From assembly GCF_013410875.1 (NCBI RefSeq), contig NZ_JACCCU010000003.1:708404-772403 (forward strand): DNA of 64,000 bases, read 5' to 3'. The DNA comes from Tunturiibacter empetritectus. GTDB taxonomy: Bacteria > Acidobacteriota > Terriglobia > Terriglobales > Acidobacteriaceae. Below the pieces are notes generated by a model, which was not told where the DNA came from, ran no database searches, and saw nothing but the letters and a program-made list of their open reading frames with translations. This document shows, in pieces, positions 1 to 8,004 of this stretch; the first letter of the stretch is position 1; each line of letters opens with the position of its first letter. Made by a program: the position numbers and the translations under genes.

Positions 1-174
1 GTGCTCGGACCACATCACCGAGAAGATCCCTAACTCAGTCAGGGACGGGGTACGTCCGAGGGCTGCTTCGATGCGCGTGTACTCGTCCGGGGTGATACTG
101 TGCTGCTTGAGCAGCGCCGGAGTAATGGTAGCTGGGGAGGGGGCTTTGTCTTGCTGGGCTTGCAGATTTGGCAT
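1..174 (-). CDS. purL: Phosphoribosylformylglycinamidine synthase II (FGAM synthase, PurL), N-terminal part only
   Basis: PurL converts FGAR to FGAM with glutamine-derived ammonia and ATP in cytoplasmic purine synthesis. Only the first 58 codons are in the window; the gene runs off the left edge. The visible residues read MPNLQAQQ..., then TPDEYTRIEAALGR and the family signature ELGIFSVMWSEH, which in complete PurL proteins is followed by the CSYK segment of the active site. The ATG is at 172-174, and no strong Shine-Dalgarno is visible before it. The start is supported by distance to the ELGIFSVMWSEH motif, which normally lies about 50 residues in. The promoter region would overlap the dispersed repeat that starts 39 bp upstream. 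Identification rests on the motif alone because the rest is missing. Confidence 0.88.
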   Translation of the reverse strand, partial: MPNLQAQQDKAPSPATITPALLKQHSITPDEYTRIEAALGRTPSLTELGIFSVMWSEH

Positions 175-212
175 GGCTCGCTACTTAAGATTGTCGCACG
201 TTGGAAAAACGC

Positions 213-391
213 TGTCCTGCCGGACGGCCCTCCTGCGCGGAGGGCGGGCGTTCGCACGCCTTTTTAGAGCTTCGCGTGGTCCTTCCGTTGGTCGGAATGA
301 TGATTCCTCGCGACCAACGGGAGCGCCAAGCGAAGCGGTATACCCATCACGAAGTGATCGCCTCGCGCGTAGCGAGCCTGTCCGGCAGACA
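213..391. repeat. Dispersed modular palindromic repeat, copy 1 (long, two-armed form)
   Basis: The left arm starts TCCTGCCGGACGG at 214 and the right arm ends with the inverse TGTCCGGCAG near 389. The centre carries GTTGGTCGG facing CGACCAACGGGAG, so the whole unit can fold into one long stem. The left arm has the small palindrome GCGTTCGCACGC and the right arm has ATCACGAAGTGAT. The element fills the space between the start of purL and the stop of the DUF5996 gene 7 bp away. The same modules recur at about nine other places in this window. Confidence 0.85.
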
Positions 392-398
392 CTTCCAC

Positions 399-1295
399 TC
401 AACGCCGCTCGAGCGCGGCGCGATCCCACCTTGCGACATCGGCAGCTGCGCTGTAGGAGCTCTCCAGAAAGTCCATCACCGCCTTCTCCGGAGAGGCCAG
501 CGCACGTACTACGTTGTATTTGAAGACAAACTCTCCCAACGCTTTATCCCAACCTGCGCCATCGGGCCGAATCTTCGCATCGGCGAGGCCGTCGGGCACT
601 GGAGCTGCGTAGCAGTAGAACGCCGCTGTACCGTAGCCACCGTTGCCTGGCCAGAATCCGGCTGAGATGACCTCGTGGGAGTACGCCTCGCGCTGAATGC
701 TGTCCGCTCCTGGCCGGGGCGGCGCGGGCCTGCCGGAGAACCGGGTGACTGCGAGATCGAAGCTCCCCCAGAAGAAGTGCACGGGGCTTACCTTGCCGAG
801 GAAAGCTGTGCCCCAGGCGCGAAAGACCTTCTCTGCGTGGGCTAACACCTGCCAGAAGCGATGCGCATAGTCCGGATCATAGGAGGCGTGCTCGGTGTCG
901 AGATCGAACCTGATCGGCTTCGCCAGCTCGCAGGGCATGGGATCGATCTTCACTGCGACGCCCAGCTCCTTCAGGCATCCGAGATACTCTGCATAGAAGT
1001 CGGCGACGCTGCGGGGCCTCAGCTTCATTGTCTGGTTTGCGCCGGAGCTCATGCGGAGATGGAGCTCATGGGCGACGAAGTCGAACTCGATGTCGAGCAC
1101 GTCGTCTTCGTAGTCCATCGCCGAGGTGCCCAGTCCGCGGGCGGTGACGTAGAGGGGCACATTCCACCAGTGGTTCTGGAGTGGAGTCAGAGCCAGGCGG
1201 GTCTTGCCGACGATCTGGGTCCACATGTGCAGGGTATCGGCGGTGTCTGCCCAATCACTCCACGCAAGCTCAGGCCACTGCGCGACTCCACTCAT
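399..1295 (-). CDS. DUF5996 family protein
   Basis: A 298-residue soluble protein of unknown function that matches the DUF5996 family as I know it: it opens with the WPELAWSDW region followed by LHMWTQIVGKTRLAL and PLQNHWWNVPLYVTARG, and has the later HFFWGSFDLAVTRFSGR segment. The many Trp, His and aromatic residues in these blocks suggest a ligand pocket, but no reaction is known. I place the start at ATG 1293-1295 because AGGAGG lies 5 bases before it. An in-frame codon 21 bases upstream lacks that support. There is no signal peptide or membrane segment. The next upstream gene on the same strand is dut, 58 bp away, so they may share a transcript. Confidence 0.85.
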   Translation of the reverse strand: MSGVAQWPELAWSDWADTADTLHMWTQIVGKTRLALTPLQNHWWNVPLYVTARGLGTSAMDYEDDVLDIEFDFVAHELHLRMSSGANQTMKLRPRSVADFYAEYLGCLKELGVAVKIDPMPCELAKPIRFDLDTEHASYDPDYAHRFWQVLAHAEKVFRAWGTAFLGKVSPVHFFWGSFDLAVTRFSGRPAPPRPGADSIQREAYSHEVISAGFWPGNGGYGTAAFYCYAAPVPDGLADAKIRPDGAGWDKALGEFVFKYNVVRALASPEKAVMDFLESSYSAAADVARWDRAALERR

Positions 1296-1353
1296 AACGT
1301 CCTCCTGAATTCCCAAGACCCAGTAGCGGAAAGCATACGCCGCGGCGGGGAAT

Positions 1354-1806
1354 CTAGCTTCCGGTGCTGCCGAAGCCGTTTGCTCCGCGTGGAGCTGCGA
1401 CGAGCTCGCTTACTTCTTCGAAGGCTGCTTCGATCCGGCGCACGATGCGCAGCTGAGCGATCCTGTCTCCAGGGTTGATCTCTACTGCTTTCGTGCTCAG
1501 GTTGGTCATTACGACCTTGATCTCGCCGCGATACCCCGGGTCGATGACGCCGGCCAGGGTGGTGACTCCTTTTACGGCGAGTCCGGAGCGGTCTTCGACC
1601 AGCGCTCCATGGGTGGAGGGGAACTCCATTGCCACGCCCGTTGCTACCGGCATCGTGGTTCCGGCGTCGAGGGTTGCGGCTGCGACTGCGTAAAGATCCG
1701 CAGCGAGATCTCCGAACTCTCCGGTGTGAGCGTACCTGGGCAGCTGAGCCTCGGGCTGCAACTTCACCACGCGAATCCGCACGACATCTCCTGGCTCCAG
1801 CGCCAT
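1354..1806 (-). CDS. dut: Deoxyuridine 5'-triphosphate nucleotidohydrolase (dUTPase)
   Basis: It hydrolyses dUTP to dUMP and pyrophosphate, which keeps uracil out of DNA and feeds thymidylate synthesis. The 150-residue length is that of the homotrimeric family. The five conserved motifs are visible in order: GDLAADLYA (motif 1, with the catalytic-region Asp), EDRSGLAVKGV (motifs 2 and 3; canonical is PRSGLA, so ED-RSG is slightly unusual), GVIDPGYRGEI (motif 3), GDRIAQLRI (motif 4) and the C-terminal P-loop-like RGANGFGSTG (motif 5). The ATG at 1804-1806 is preceded by GGAGG at six bases; a TTG just upstream is less likely. It is divergent from the small gene at 2025. Confidence 0.93.
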   Translation of the reverse strand: MALEPGDVVRIRVVKLQPEAQLPRYAHTGEFGDLAADLYAVAAATLDAGTTMPVATGVAMEFPSTHGALVEDRSGLAVKGVTTLAGVIDPGYRGEIKVVMTNLSTKAVEINPGDRIAQLRIVRRIEAAFEEVSELVAAPRGANGFGSTGS

Positions 1807-2024
1807 CAAAAGCCTCCAAAAAACTTCGACCGAACTCTATTTTTACCCGAATCGGAGTTGGGGACCGTTTATCCACATCCCGCGCCGCATCTTACGTTTT
1901 GGTATCCCACCTTTGGGGGAGAACCACGGGTTCATTTTTCGTCTTTTCCTCGCTCATCGGGCGTCCAATAAGGAGCGAGGGACGTCTTGATATGCAGTGC
2001 CCGAAACAACAGGAGAGCCGTATC

Positions 2025-2486
2025 GTGGCCATCAACGCCGAACAGCTGACTGCAACTCCTTTGCGCGTCATCACTGACCCTACGCCGACCGTCTGGTTGA
2101 AGCGCCTGATCGACAGCGGCACCCTTTATATCCCGCAGAACCTGAATCCCAGCCAGTTTGCTACGCTGCAGGCCATTACGCTGCTGCTGTCGCATCCGGG
2201 GTCGCGTTATGCGGCTTGCCGGCTGGACGCCAGCCTGACCACGAGCGCGGGCGAGGCCGAGGTCGATGCTCCGGCTCCTCCGATCTCCTTCGACTATCGC
2301 CTGGGCCTGGACGAGCTTGAGACGATTACCCGCACTCGCACCGGCTACTCCTTCACGGAGCTCCACACCGACCTGCAGGACGCCATCCTGAGCCTGATCG
2401 CCACGCGCGACCTGATCAGCCGAAGGCTCGACCTTGCCCGCTGGCTCGCAGACCTCCATAGCCATACCCTGGCGCTGGCTGCCTAA
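2025..2486 (+). CDS. Hypothetical protein
   Basis: About 153 residues, not recognised. It starts MAINAEQLTATP and has mixed alpha-helical character with a Leu- and Asp-rich C-terminal half (for example SLIATRDLISRRLDLARWLADLH). I see no signal peptide, membrane segment or cysteine cluster. A GTG at 2025 is preferred because AGGAGA sits 8 bases upstream. An in-frame ATG at 1992 lacks such a site and would add 11 residues. It is divergent from dut (218-bp gap) and convergent with the next small gene (68-bp gap). Gene reality is supported by the Shine-Dalgarno, GC-rich third codon positions and sensible amino-acid composition, but I cannot assign a function. Confidence 0.6.
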   Translation: MAINAEQLTATPLRVITDPTPTVWLKRLIDSGTLYIPQNLNPSQFATLQAITLLLSHPGSRYAACRLDASLTTSAGEAEVDAPAPPISFDYRLGLDELETITRTRTGYSFTELHTDLQDAILSLIATRDLISRRLDLARWLADLHSHTLALAA

Positions 2487-2554
2487 GGGTTTTGCTGCGC
2501 TGGAGCCGGGCAACGAGGGGTTTAAAAGCCGGTTCCCAAGATCGGCCTTTCTTC

Positions 2555-3043
2555 CTAGTCTTCCTCGTCTTCGATATCGTCTTCGTCTTCTTCATCGTCG
2601 AGGGCCAGGTCGGCTCGGGGATCGTAGTCTTCGTCGATTTCAATGGTGGCTCCGGGCTGGGCCAGGTCGAGGCCTTCGGGACTAGACTCTACGTCGCGAA
2701 CGACTCTGGCTGCGTAGGGTTTGGTGATGAGGCTGGAGGCGTTGTTGGAGGCGAGCTGCAGACCGTAGAGCAGGGCGGTGGCGCGGCGGATGTCGAGATT
2801 GCCGGTGGCGAGGGCGTTGATGACGGTGGAGAGAGCGACCTGGACGGACTCGCGGTCTTCTAGGGTGGTGAGCTCGATGTGCTGGCCGGCCATAAGGTAG
2901 CCTCGGGCGGCACCGGTGTAGCGGAACTTCTGGTGGCTTTGGTGGAGGCGGGAGTGGAAGTAGCACCAGGTCTGGCCGGTGAGCGATGGGGCCTGGCAGC
3001 GGGTGCCGTTGGCCTTGACATGGCGACAGAGCGTGTATTGCAT
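2555..3043 (-). CDS. Hypothetical small protein with Cys/His N-terminal motif and acidic C-terminal tail
   Basis: A 162-residue protein. The first 35 residues hold a Cys/His pattern (CRHVKANGTRCQAP then WCYFHSRLH) of the form C-x2-H...C...C-x2-H, which resembles a small metal-binding finger. The middle is helical. The last 30 residues are almost all Asp and Glu (for example DDEEDEDDIEDEED). No enzymatic motif is visible. The ATG at 3041-3043 is favoured because GGAGG is 6 bases upstream; an in-frame ATG further out lies inside the repeat element. Its whole 5' leader is the G-run/C-run element described next. Proteins of this look are, to my recollection, common in Acidobacteriaceae, but no function is known to me. 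Confidence 0.7.
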   Translation of the reverse strand: MQYTLCRHVKANGTRCQAPSLTGQTWCYFHSRLHQSHQKFRYTGAARGYLMAGQHIELTTLEDRESVQVALSTVINALATGNLDIRRATALLYGLQLASNNASSLITKPYAARVVRDVESSPEGLDLAQPGATIEIDEDYDPRADLALDDEEDEDDIEDEED

Positions 3044-3049
3044 GGGTTT

Positions 3050-3345
3050 CCTCCGGGGGTACCCCCCCTTATTGCCTGCGTGTAAGTCTTTTGGCTGCAT
3101 GGAGATAGCGGGAGATTAGACCTCTAAATACGTGCAGGCAAAGGAGTTACGTGCAGATATGTGGCAGCAAAGGACTTAGCTCCTTTTGCTGGGTGATGGT
3201 GGTAAATACGGAAGCCCCGGCCTGTTGGCTCGGGGCTTTTGTGTTCTCTGCTTCTATTTTACGGCATGGAGGGAAACTAATACGCCACGGGTAAGTTGCT
3301 GTGTGGTTTGGGTTTGGCGGTTTTCGGGGCTTGACAAGATTTCTT
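3050..3345. repeat. Second dispersed element family, copy 1 (GGGGGTACCCCCCC head)
   Basis: It starts with the self-complementary run GGGGGTACCCCC, followed by TATTGCCTGCGTGTAA. It then carries two similar boxes (AAAGGAGTTACGTGCAGAT and AAAGGACTTAGC), a GC-rich hairpin, ACTAATACGCCACG and finally CTTGACAAGATTT. The copy at about 53,288-53,572 has the same order of parts: G-run/C-run, TATTGCCCGCGTGTAA, AAAGGGTTACGTCCAGAT, AAAGGGTTATGCG, a GGCCCC/GGGGCC hairpin, ACTGATACGCCACG, TTGACAAGATTTT. No reading frame runs through it. Confidence 0.75.
3212..3243 (+). terminator. Intrinsic-terminator-like hairpin inside the element
   Basis: AAGCCCCGGCC pairs with GGCTCGGGGCTT across a 4-base TGTT loop, and the plus strand continues TTTTGTGTT. 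It has the shape of a Rho-independent terminator on the plus strand. On the minus strand it lies in the leader of the gene that starts at 3043, where it could act as an attenuator-like structure. No plus-strand gene obviously needs it, so its role may belong to the element. Confidence 0.5.
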
Positions 3346-3430
3346 GACAGGGTTTTATGGGCCGACCGCTGCGGGCAATGGCGAGGAGGCAAACCTTAGT
3401 GAGCAGGATGCAGGACCCGGCGAAAATCTA

Positions 3431-3509
3431 ACAGCAACAGCAATGGCAAAAACAACAGCAACGGCAATGGCAAGAACAACAGCAACGGCAATGGCAAGAA
3501 CAACAGCAA
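3431..3509. repeat. 24-bp tandem repeat built from hexamers
   Basis: Three near-perfect 24-bp units (ACAGCAACGGCAATGGCAAG plus AACA; the first unit differs at a few bases) and a partial fourth. Each unit is four variants of an NNGGCA-type hexamer. It lies in the non-coding space between the element above and the 3' end of the aldo/keto reductase gene. Confidence 0.85.
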
Positions 3510-3621
3510 GATCTGGCAGGGTTGGATTCTACTTTCCCACTCATCGCAAAGAGCGCGATGAATGGGGCACCCGATTTTTTGGGGGAGGGAAAGGAGCGCG
3601 CGCTGCGAAACTACAAGTAAT

Positions 3622-4572
3622 TTAGTAGGCGCTGGCTTGGGTGAGCTGGTTTAGGGCAGCTTGGTCGAGTTTGAGGTCTACGGCGGCGAAGAGGCTTTCG
3701 AGCTGGTCGGTGCTGGTGGCGCTAGCTATGGGTGCGGTGATGGTGGGTTGGGCGAGGAGCCAGGCGAGGGCGATGGAGGCTTGCTTCGCTCCGGTTTGTT
3801 CTGCGACTTCGTTGAGGGCTGCTAGGATTTTTTTGCCGCGGTCGTCGAAGTATTTTTCTACGCGAGAGCCTCGGTTCTTCCCTTTGGTATCTTCGATGGT
3901 CTTGTACTTGCCGGTGAGGAAGCCGCTGGCGAGGGAGAAGTACGGGACGACGCCGAGGTGGAATTTTTCCGCGATGGGGGCCAGGTTTTGTTCGTAGTCC
4001 TGGCGGTCGTAGAGGTTGTACTCGGGCTGGAGGGTTTGGTAGACGGGGAGGTTGCTGAGCTGGGCGAGTTCGACGGCCAGGGTGAGGCGTTGGGGTTTGT
4101 AGTTGGAGGCGCCGATGTGGCGGACTTTGCCTTGCTGGATGAGCTGCTGGTAGGCCTCGAGGGTTTCGTCGAGGGGCGTGGACTCGTCGTCCTTGTGGGA
4201 CTGGTAGAGGTCGATGTGGTCGGTCTGGAGGCGGTGGAGGGAGGCTTCGACGGCTTCGAGGATGTATTTTTTGCTGAGGCCGGATTTGCCGTCGCCCATG
4301 TCCATCCCTACTTTGGTGGCGAGGACGATCTGGTCGCGTTTGCCTGATTGCTTGAACCAGTTGCCGAGGATGATTTCGGATTCGCCGCCGCGATGGCCGG
4401 CGACCCAGCGGGAGTAGACATCGGCGGTGTCGATGAAGTTGAAGCCGCGATCGGTGAAGGCGTCGAGGATGCTGAAGGAGGTGGGCTGGTCGATGGTCCA
4501 GCCGAAGACGTTGCCGCCTAGCATGAGGGGGACGATCTGGAGGTTGGTCTGGCCTAGGGGTCTGGTTTGCAC
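3622..4572 (-). CDS. Aldo/keto reductase
   Basis: An NADPH-dependent (by family) cytoplasmic carbonyl reductase of about 316 residues folding as a TIM barrel. Visible signatures are GGNVFGW near the start, DTADVYSRW (catalytic Asp and Tyr of the tetrad), LATKVGM (catalytic Lys), HIDLYQSHKDDESTP (with the catalytic His at QSH), and GKVRHIGASNY. The C-terminal SIALAWLLAQP and SATSTDQL fit the cofactor-binding end. I choose a GTG start at 4570-4572 (GAGG five bases before) because the extra upstream codons come from repeat-like sequence. It resembles the AKR subgroup often annotated as general stress protein or L-glyceraldehyde reductase-like; the physiological substrate cannot be read from sequence. 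Confidence 0.88.
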   Translation of the reverse strand: MQTRPLGQTNLQIVPLMLGGNVFGWTIDQPTSFSILDAFTDRGFNFIDTADVYSRWVAGHRGGESEIILGNWFKQSGKRDQIVLATKVGMDMGDGKSGLSKKYILEAVEASLHRLQTDHIDLYQSHKDDESTPLDETLEAYQQLIQQGKVRHIGASNYKPQRLTLAVELAQLSNLPVYQTLQPEYNLYDRQDYEQNLAPIAEKFHLGVVPYFSLASGFLTGKYKTIEDTKGKNRGSRVEKYFDDRGKKILAALNEVAEQTGAKQASIALAWLLAQPTITAPIASATSTDQLESLFAAVDLKLDQAALNQLTQASAY

Positions 4573-4624
4573 GTGGTCCTCTGCGCTGTTCGATGCGGGG
4601 CAGGACGAAAGGATTCCGTTGCGC

Positions 4625-4740
4625 TTAGTCACCCCACAAACGAAGACCTGTTTGCGGAGTCGGCGGTCACTTTGTGACTTGTATACCGCTTCGGTTGGCG
4701 CTCCCGCTGGTCGCGATGAAATATGGTTCCGCTAGACAAC
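4625..4740. repeat. Dispersed modular palindromic repeat, copy 2 (partial)
   Basis: Lacks the TCCTGCCGGACGG head. It keeps the hairpin module CACCCCACAAACGAAGACC with TGTTTGCGG, then GGTCACTTTGTGACTTGTAT and GCTTCGGTTGGCGCTCCCGC with TGGTCGCGA. The one T-for-C change breaks the inner GTCACTTCGTGAC palindrome only mildly. It lies between the aldo/keto reductase and rhomboid-like genes. Confidence 0.75.
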
Positions 4741-4777
4741 CCTGCGGGGCCGTGCGATCCATTTCATCCAGCGCCGG

Positions 4778-5605
4778 CTAGTTCATCCAGCGTTTGTCGT
4801 TGGGGTTCTTGCGGAGTTCGTCGGGGTCGACGTAGCGGCCGTCCTTGTCGAAGTGGACCTCGCGGTTCTGCTTCTTCATGTAGACCTCGAACTTGCGGGC
4901 GGCGCGGCGACGCTTCCAGCGGTAGTAGCGGTTGCGGACTCCGAAGTACTGTTCGGAGAGGCCGAAGGCGAGGCCGCGGCGGGGGGCGAATTTGACGAAG
5001 AGGCCGCCGCAGAGAGCTCCCGAGAGCTGGATGAGGGCGTTGAAGCTGTCGGCCTGCTTGAGGAGGATGGCGACGGCGATGAGGATGTAGATCGCGACCA
5101 TGTACTTGGCCTTGATGCGAAGGACAAACCAGAGGAGAAACTCCTGATCGCCGAAGATCATGGCGATGGCGACCATGAGGCCGAAGATGCCGGACCAGGC
5201 TCCGGCGGCGACGATGTCGGGACGCAGGCCGAGGACGTGAGTGAAGGAGATGGCGGAGGCGAGGAGGGCGCCGCCGATGACGGAGGTGAGGTAGAGCTCG
5301 GCCAGCCAGCGGCCGCCGAAGGAGGGCTCGAGGAGGGAGCCGGTGAACCAGAGGGTGAGCATGCCGAAGAGGATGCCGAGGATGCCCTGTTCGACGAAGG
5401 AGTAGGTGAGGAGTTGCCAGATTTCGCCGTGGAGGACGGCGAAGGGCTCGAGGATGAGGTGGGAGAGGAGGACGGCTTGAAGCTGTGGGGCGAGCCAGCG
5501 AAGGAGGAGCAGGCCGAAGAAGGAGCCGACGTTCAGAAGGATGAGCTTGCGGGTGGTGCCTTCGAAGGCGGGGAGAGCGAGCGAGATGGGGCCGGAACGG
5601 GGCAT
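4778..5605 (-). CDS. Rhomboid-family membrane protein, probably inactive
   Basis: A 275-residue inner-membrane protein with about six hydrophobic segments between residues 20 and 210 and a basic soluble tail with VRNRYYRWKRRRAARK. The overall pattern (GEIWQLLTYSFVEQG, LYLTSVIGGALL, GAWSGIFGLM, QLSGALCGGLF) is that of the rhomboid fold. The serine region is retained as AWSG. The conserved His-x3-Asn of the loop (usually HILFN) reads GILFG, and the catalytic His of the last helix (usually H-x2-G-x3-G) is Gln in QLSGALCGG. By family knowledge these changes should abolish proteolysis, so this is more likely a pseudoprotease of the iRhom/derlin kind in role. The stop codon sits in a short direct duplication of TTCATCCAGCG. 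Confidence 0.78.
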   Translation of the reverse strand: MPRSGPISLALPAFEGTTRKLILLNVGSFFGLLLLRWLAPQLQAVLLSHLILEPFAVLHGEIWQLLTYSFVEQGILGILFGMLTLWFTGSLLEPSFGGRWLAELYLTSVIGGALLASAISFTHVLGLRPDIVAAGAWSGIFGLMVAIAMIFGDQEFLLWFVLRIKAKYMVAIYILIAVAILLKQADSFNALIQLSGALCGGLFVKFAPRRGLAFGLSEQYFGVRNRYYRWKRRRAARKFEVYMKKQNREVHFDKDGRYVDPDELRKNPNDKRWMN

Positions 5606-5747
5606 GCTTTTGTTATTTCATCATAGGTTCTCCGGTTCGACGGTGGGGAGTGTTTGCACCGATTTGCGCAGACGGCGTCGATTTTTTCATCAAAATGGGA
5701 CGGCTTGCGGTTATTCTCCGGATTTACTCCAACGTTGTTTTCCGGGT

Positions 5748-6017
5748 TTAGTCGATGCGATCTTCGAGCTGCACCTTGACCTTGTCGCCGGTCTGCTTGC
5801 CGATTGCCTTGCGGATGTCGACTTTTACGGGGAGTTTGTGGGTGCCGTCGCCGAGGGCCATGAAGGAGCTGCGAAAGGGCTGGCCGTCGATCTTTCCAGT
5901 GACTTTAACGAGACCGCGCGTGCCGAAGAATTTTACTGAGTCGGGCCAAACCACGTAAGTCCAACCACCTTTTGCAGGGCTTTTTTGCAGGGTGGCGGTG
6001 AAAGTTTTGTTCAGCAT
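5748..6017 (-). CDS. DUF1905 domain protein
   Basis: An 89-residue soluble protein. It has the DUF1905 outline: FTATLQKSPAKGGWTYVVWPDSV near the start, GTRGLVKVTGKIDGQPF, FMALGDGTHKLPVKVDIRKAIGKQTGD and an end in KVQLED. This family is a small beta-barrel-like fold often found alone or fused to a YdeI-like (OmdA) domain. Here it stands alone and the YdeI part is absent. Function is unknown. AGGAGGTC lies about 10 bases before the ATG. It is followed at 131 bp on its upstream side by repeat copy 3. Confidence 0.85.
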   Translation of the reverse strand: MLNKTFTATLQKSPAKGGWTYVVWPDSVKFFGTRGLVKVTGKIDGQPFRSSFMALGDGTHKLPVKVDIRKAIGKQTGDKVKVQLEDRID

Positions 6018-6148
6018 TGGGTGTGTGACCTCCTGTCATCCGGAGATGAGCTCAGTTTGCCTGGAGCAATACTAGTCCTGAAATGACGGAAGGAGCTACG
6101 GCGGGATGATGAGACATACTGTGATTGGAGCTGTTTTCCAGCGCTGTG

Positions 6149-6325
6149 TCCTGCCGGACGGGCGCCCTGCGCGGGCGGCGGTCACTTCGTGACTTGTATA
6201 CCGCTTCGCTTGGCGCTCCCGTTGATCGCGACGGAAGATGATTCCGACCAACGGGAGGACCAAGCGAAGCTTTAAAGAGGTGTGCGAACGCCCGCGCTCC
6301 GCGCAGGAGGCCCGTTCGGCGGGAC
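6149..6325. repeat. Dispersed modular palindromic repeat, copy 3 (long, two-armed form)
   Basis: Left end TCCTGCCGGACGGGC at 6149, right end GCCCGTTCGGCGGGACA at 6310-6326. The left arm has GTCACTTCGTGAC, the right arm has GTGTGCGAACGCC, so the two small palindromic modules are swapped relative to copy 1. The centre pairs CGACGGAAGATGATTCC with neighbours in CCAACGGGAGGACC. The right end stops 2 bp before the stop codon of the M28 peptidase gene. Confidence 0.85.
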
Positions 6326-6327
6326 AC

Positions 6328-7836
6328 TTATTTTCGCTGTGGGGTGGGGAGGACGGCTGCGCTGCGGTGGCCGGCGGGGTCGACCGAGCGGACGGCGAAG
6401 ACCACGTTATCTTTGGAGATGGCCAGCTTGAGGCTTAGGGCGGAGCCAGCGGATTCGGAGTCGGTCCAGACGGGTTGGTCGGTCTCCCGAAAGACGACCT
6501 CGTAGGTGGTGTTGGCGGGGGCGCCGACGGGGGGCTGCCAGGTGAGCTCGGTGTTGTTGTCGAGGGCGGTAGTGAGGATGCGGACGTTCTGCGGCTGGCC
6601 GGGGGCGGAGGCGAGGGTAGCGAGGGTGGCGGCGTTGAGACGGGCTACGTTGGCGACGTAGGAGAAGTCGACGTACCGGAGGAGGTCGCCGAACTGGGTG
6701 TTGTTTTCTGTGCGGACGTCCTGGTGCTGGTGATCGAAGTTTTCTGTCCACTCGGTGAAGCGGACGGCGGCGAAGCCCTCCTGGTTGAAGCTGGTGTGGT
6801 CGCCGCCGCGGAGGAAGCGGTCGCGACGGAAGATGAGGACGGGGTGGAAGGCGGGGACCATACGCATGAGGTTGTTGTGGACGCGGCTGCCTGGGGGGTT
6901 AGGTGCGTGCTGGGAGGTGGGATGGAAGTAGGTGGCGCCGACGTCGACGATGGTGCGGGCTAGCTCACGGGATGGGGAGTCGCCTTCGGCGCCGAGGGTT
7001 TCGATGGCGCGGAGCTGCTCGGGGGTGGCGTTGGCGGGGATGCCTTCGGAGAAGACGCGGACGGTGGTCTTGTCCTGGATGTTGGGGGGGGTGGAGTTGC
7101 CGGGGGTGGTGTCGCCGCCGACGATGTCGTTGTTGAGGACGGCTTCGAGCTGCCAGTTTTCTGCACGGGCGAGTTTGGCGAGGTGGGCGCTGCCGTTGAG
7201 GCCTTGCTCTTCTCCGGCTACGGCAACGAAGACGATGGTGCTGGGGAGTTTGAGTTTGCTGAGGACTCGGGCGGACTCGAGGGAGACGGCGACTCCGCTG
7301 GCGTCGTCGTTGGCTCCTGGGGCTGGGTCGTGGGTGTTTTCGTTTTTGGAGTTGCGGGAGTCGTAGTGGCCGGTGACGAGGACCATGCGGGCGGCCTGGG
7401 CGGGGTCGGTGCCGTGGAGGATGGCGTAGACGTTGCTGATTTTGGTGGGTTTGGTGATGCGGGCGTTGGGTGCGGTGCCGGCGGGCTCGGTGAAGGTGTC
7501 GCGCTTTACTTGGAGGCAGTTGCTGCAGGCTGCTGAGATGGATTTGAATTCGGACTCGATCCAGTCGGCTGCGGCGTTGACGCCGGTGTTGGGGGCGAGG
7601 TCGGTGTCCAGGCTGGAGAGGGTGCTGCGGTTGTTGAAGGAGACGAGTTTGGTGATGGTGGCTTTGATGTGGTCGGGGGAGACCTGGGCGAGGGCGGCGG
7701 CGATGACGGGGTCGGCTGGCGCGGGGGTGATGGGCTTGCCGGTGGGGAGGGGTTGTTGCGCGTGAAGGAGGGTGCAGGCGAACGCAGAGGTTGCGAGGAG
7801 GTGAGAGAGGGCTGGGCGTGCGGATCGAGCGATCAC
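6328..7836 (-). CDS. Secreted M28-family metallopeptidase with C-terminal fibronectin type III-like domain
   Basis: A 502-residue exported aminopeptidase-type zinc protease. The GTG at 7834-7836 is preferred because AAGGAG sits 6 bases before it, and it gives a clean signal peptide (ARSARPALSHLLATSAF... ending near LLHAQQ). The zinc ligands and catalytic residues are visible in the usual order: GHYDSR (His), GANDDASG (bridging Asp), AGEEQGLNGS (catalytic Glu and Glu ligand), NNDIVGG (Asp) and, near the end of the domain, DHTSFNQEG (His). A roughly 90-residue beta domain follows (PGQPQNVRIL... with FRETDQPVW and VRSVDPAGHRS), typical of FnIII. Substrate is unknown. The stop is flanked directly by repeat copy 3. 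Confidence 0.92.
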   Translation of the reverse strand: MIARSARPALSHLLATSAFACTLLHAQQPLPTGKPITPAPADPVIAAALAQVSPDHIKATITKLVSFNNRSTLSSLDTDLAPNTGVNAAADWIESEFKSISAACSNCLQVKRDTFTEPAGTAPNARITKPTKISNVYAILHGTDPAQAARMVLVTGHYDSRNSKNENTHDPAPGANDDASGVAVSLESARVLSKLKLPSTIVFVAVAGEEQGLNGSAHLAKLARAENWQLEAVLNNDIVGGDTTPGNSTPPNIQDKTTVRVFSEGIPANATPEQLRAIETLGAEGDSPSRELARTIVDVGATYFHPTSQHAPNPPGSRVHNNLMRMVPAFHPVLIFRRDRFLRGGDHTSFNQEGFAAVRFTEWTENFDHQHQDVRTENNTQFGDLLRYVDFSYVANVARLNAATLATLASAPGQPQNVRILTTALDNNTELTWQPPVGAPANTTYEVVFRETDQPVWTDSESAGSALSLKLAISKDNVVFAVRSVDPAGHRSAAVLPTPQRK

Positions 7837-8004
7837 GAATTTCTCCTTGTGCAAAAAACCGAAGTACGGGGTAGATCGTATGCTTGACGTAGGCGCGGGA
7901 GGGCCGCTAAATAATAGCAAGGATAAATAGCAAGGACGTCCCCGGGGATGTTCCTGTAATCCTATAGACGGGCGAGTGGGCCCAAAGATCCTGGAGGCAC
8001 GATC

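Noticed and set aside
213..391. Insertion-sequence remnant
   Set aside because: There is no transposase fragment and no target-site duplication that I can see; the inverted arms and many dispersed copies fit a small palindromic repeat family better.
1629..2024. An upstream extension of the small protein at 2025 covering the dut promoter region
   Set aside because: It would overlap dut antisense, lacks a Shine-Dalgarno and has unlikely Arg/Pro-rich composition.
3347..3625. A coding frame with Thr-Ala-Met-Ala repeats
   Set aside because: It is an open frame through the 24-bp tandem repeat only, with no ribosome-binding site or homologous features.
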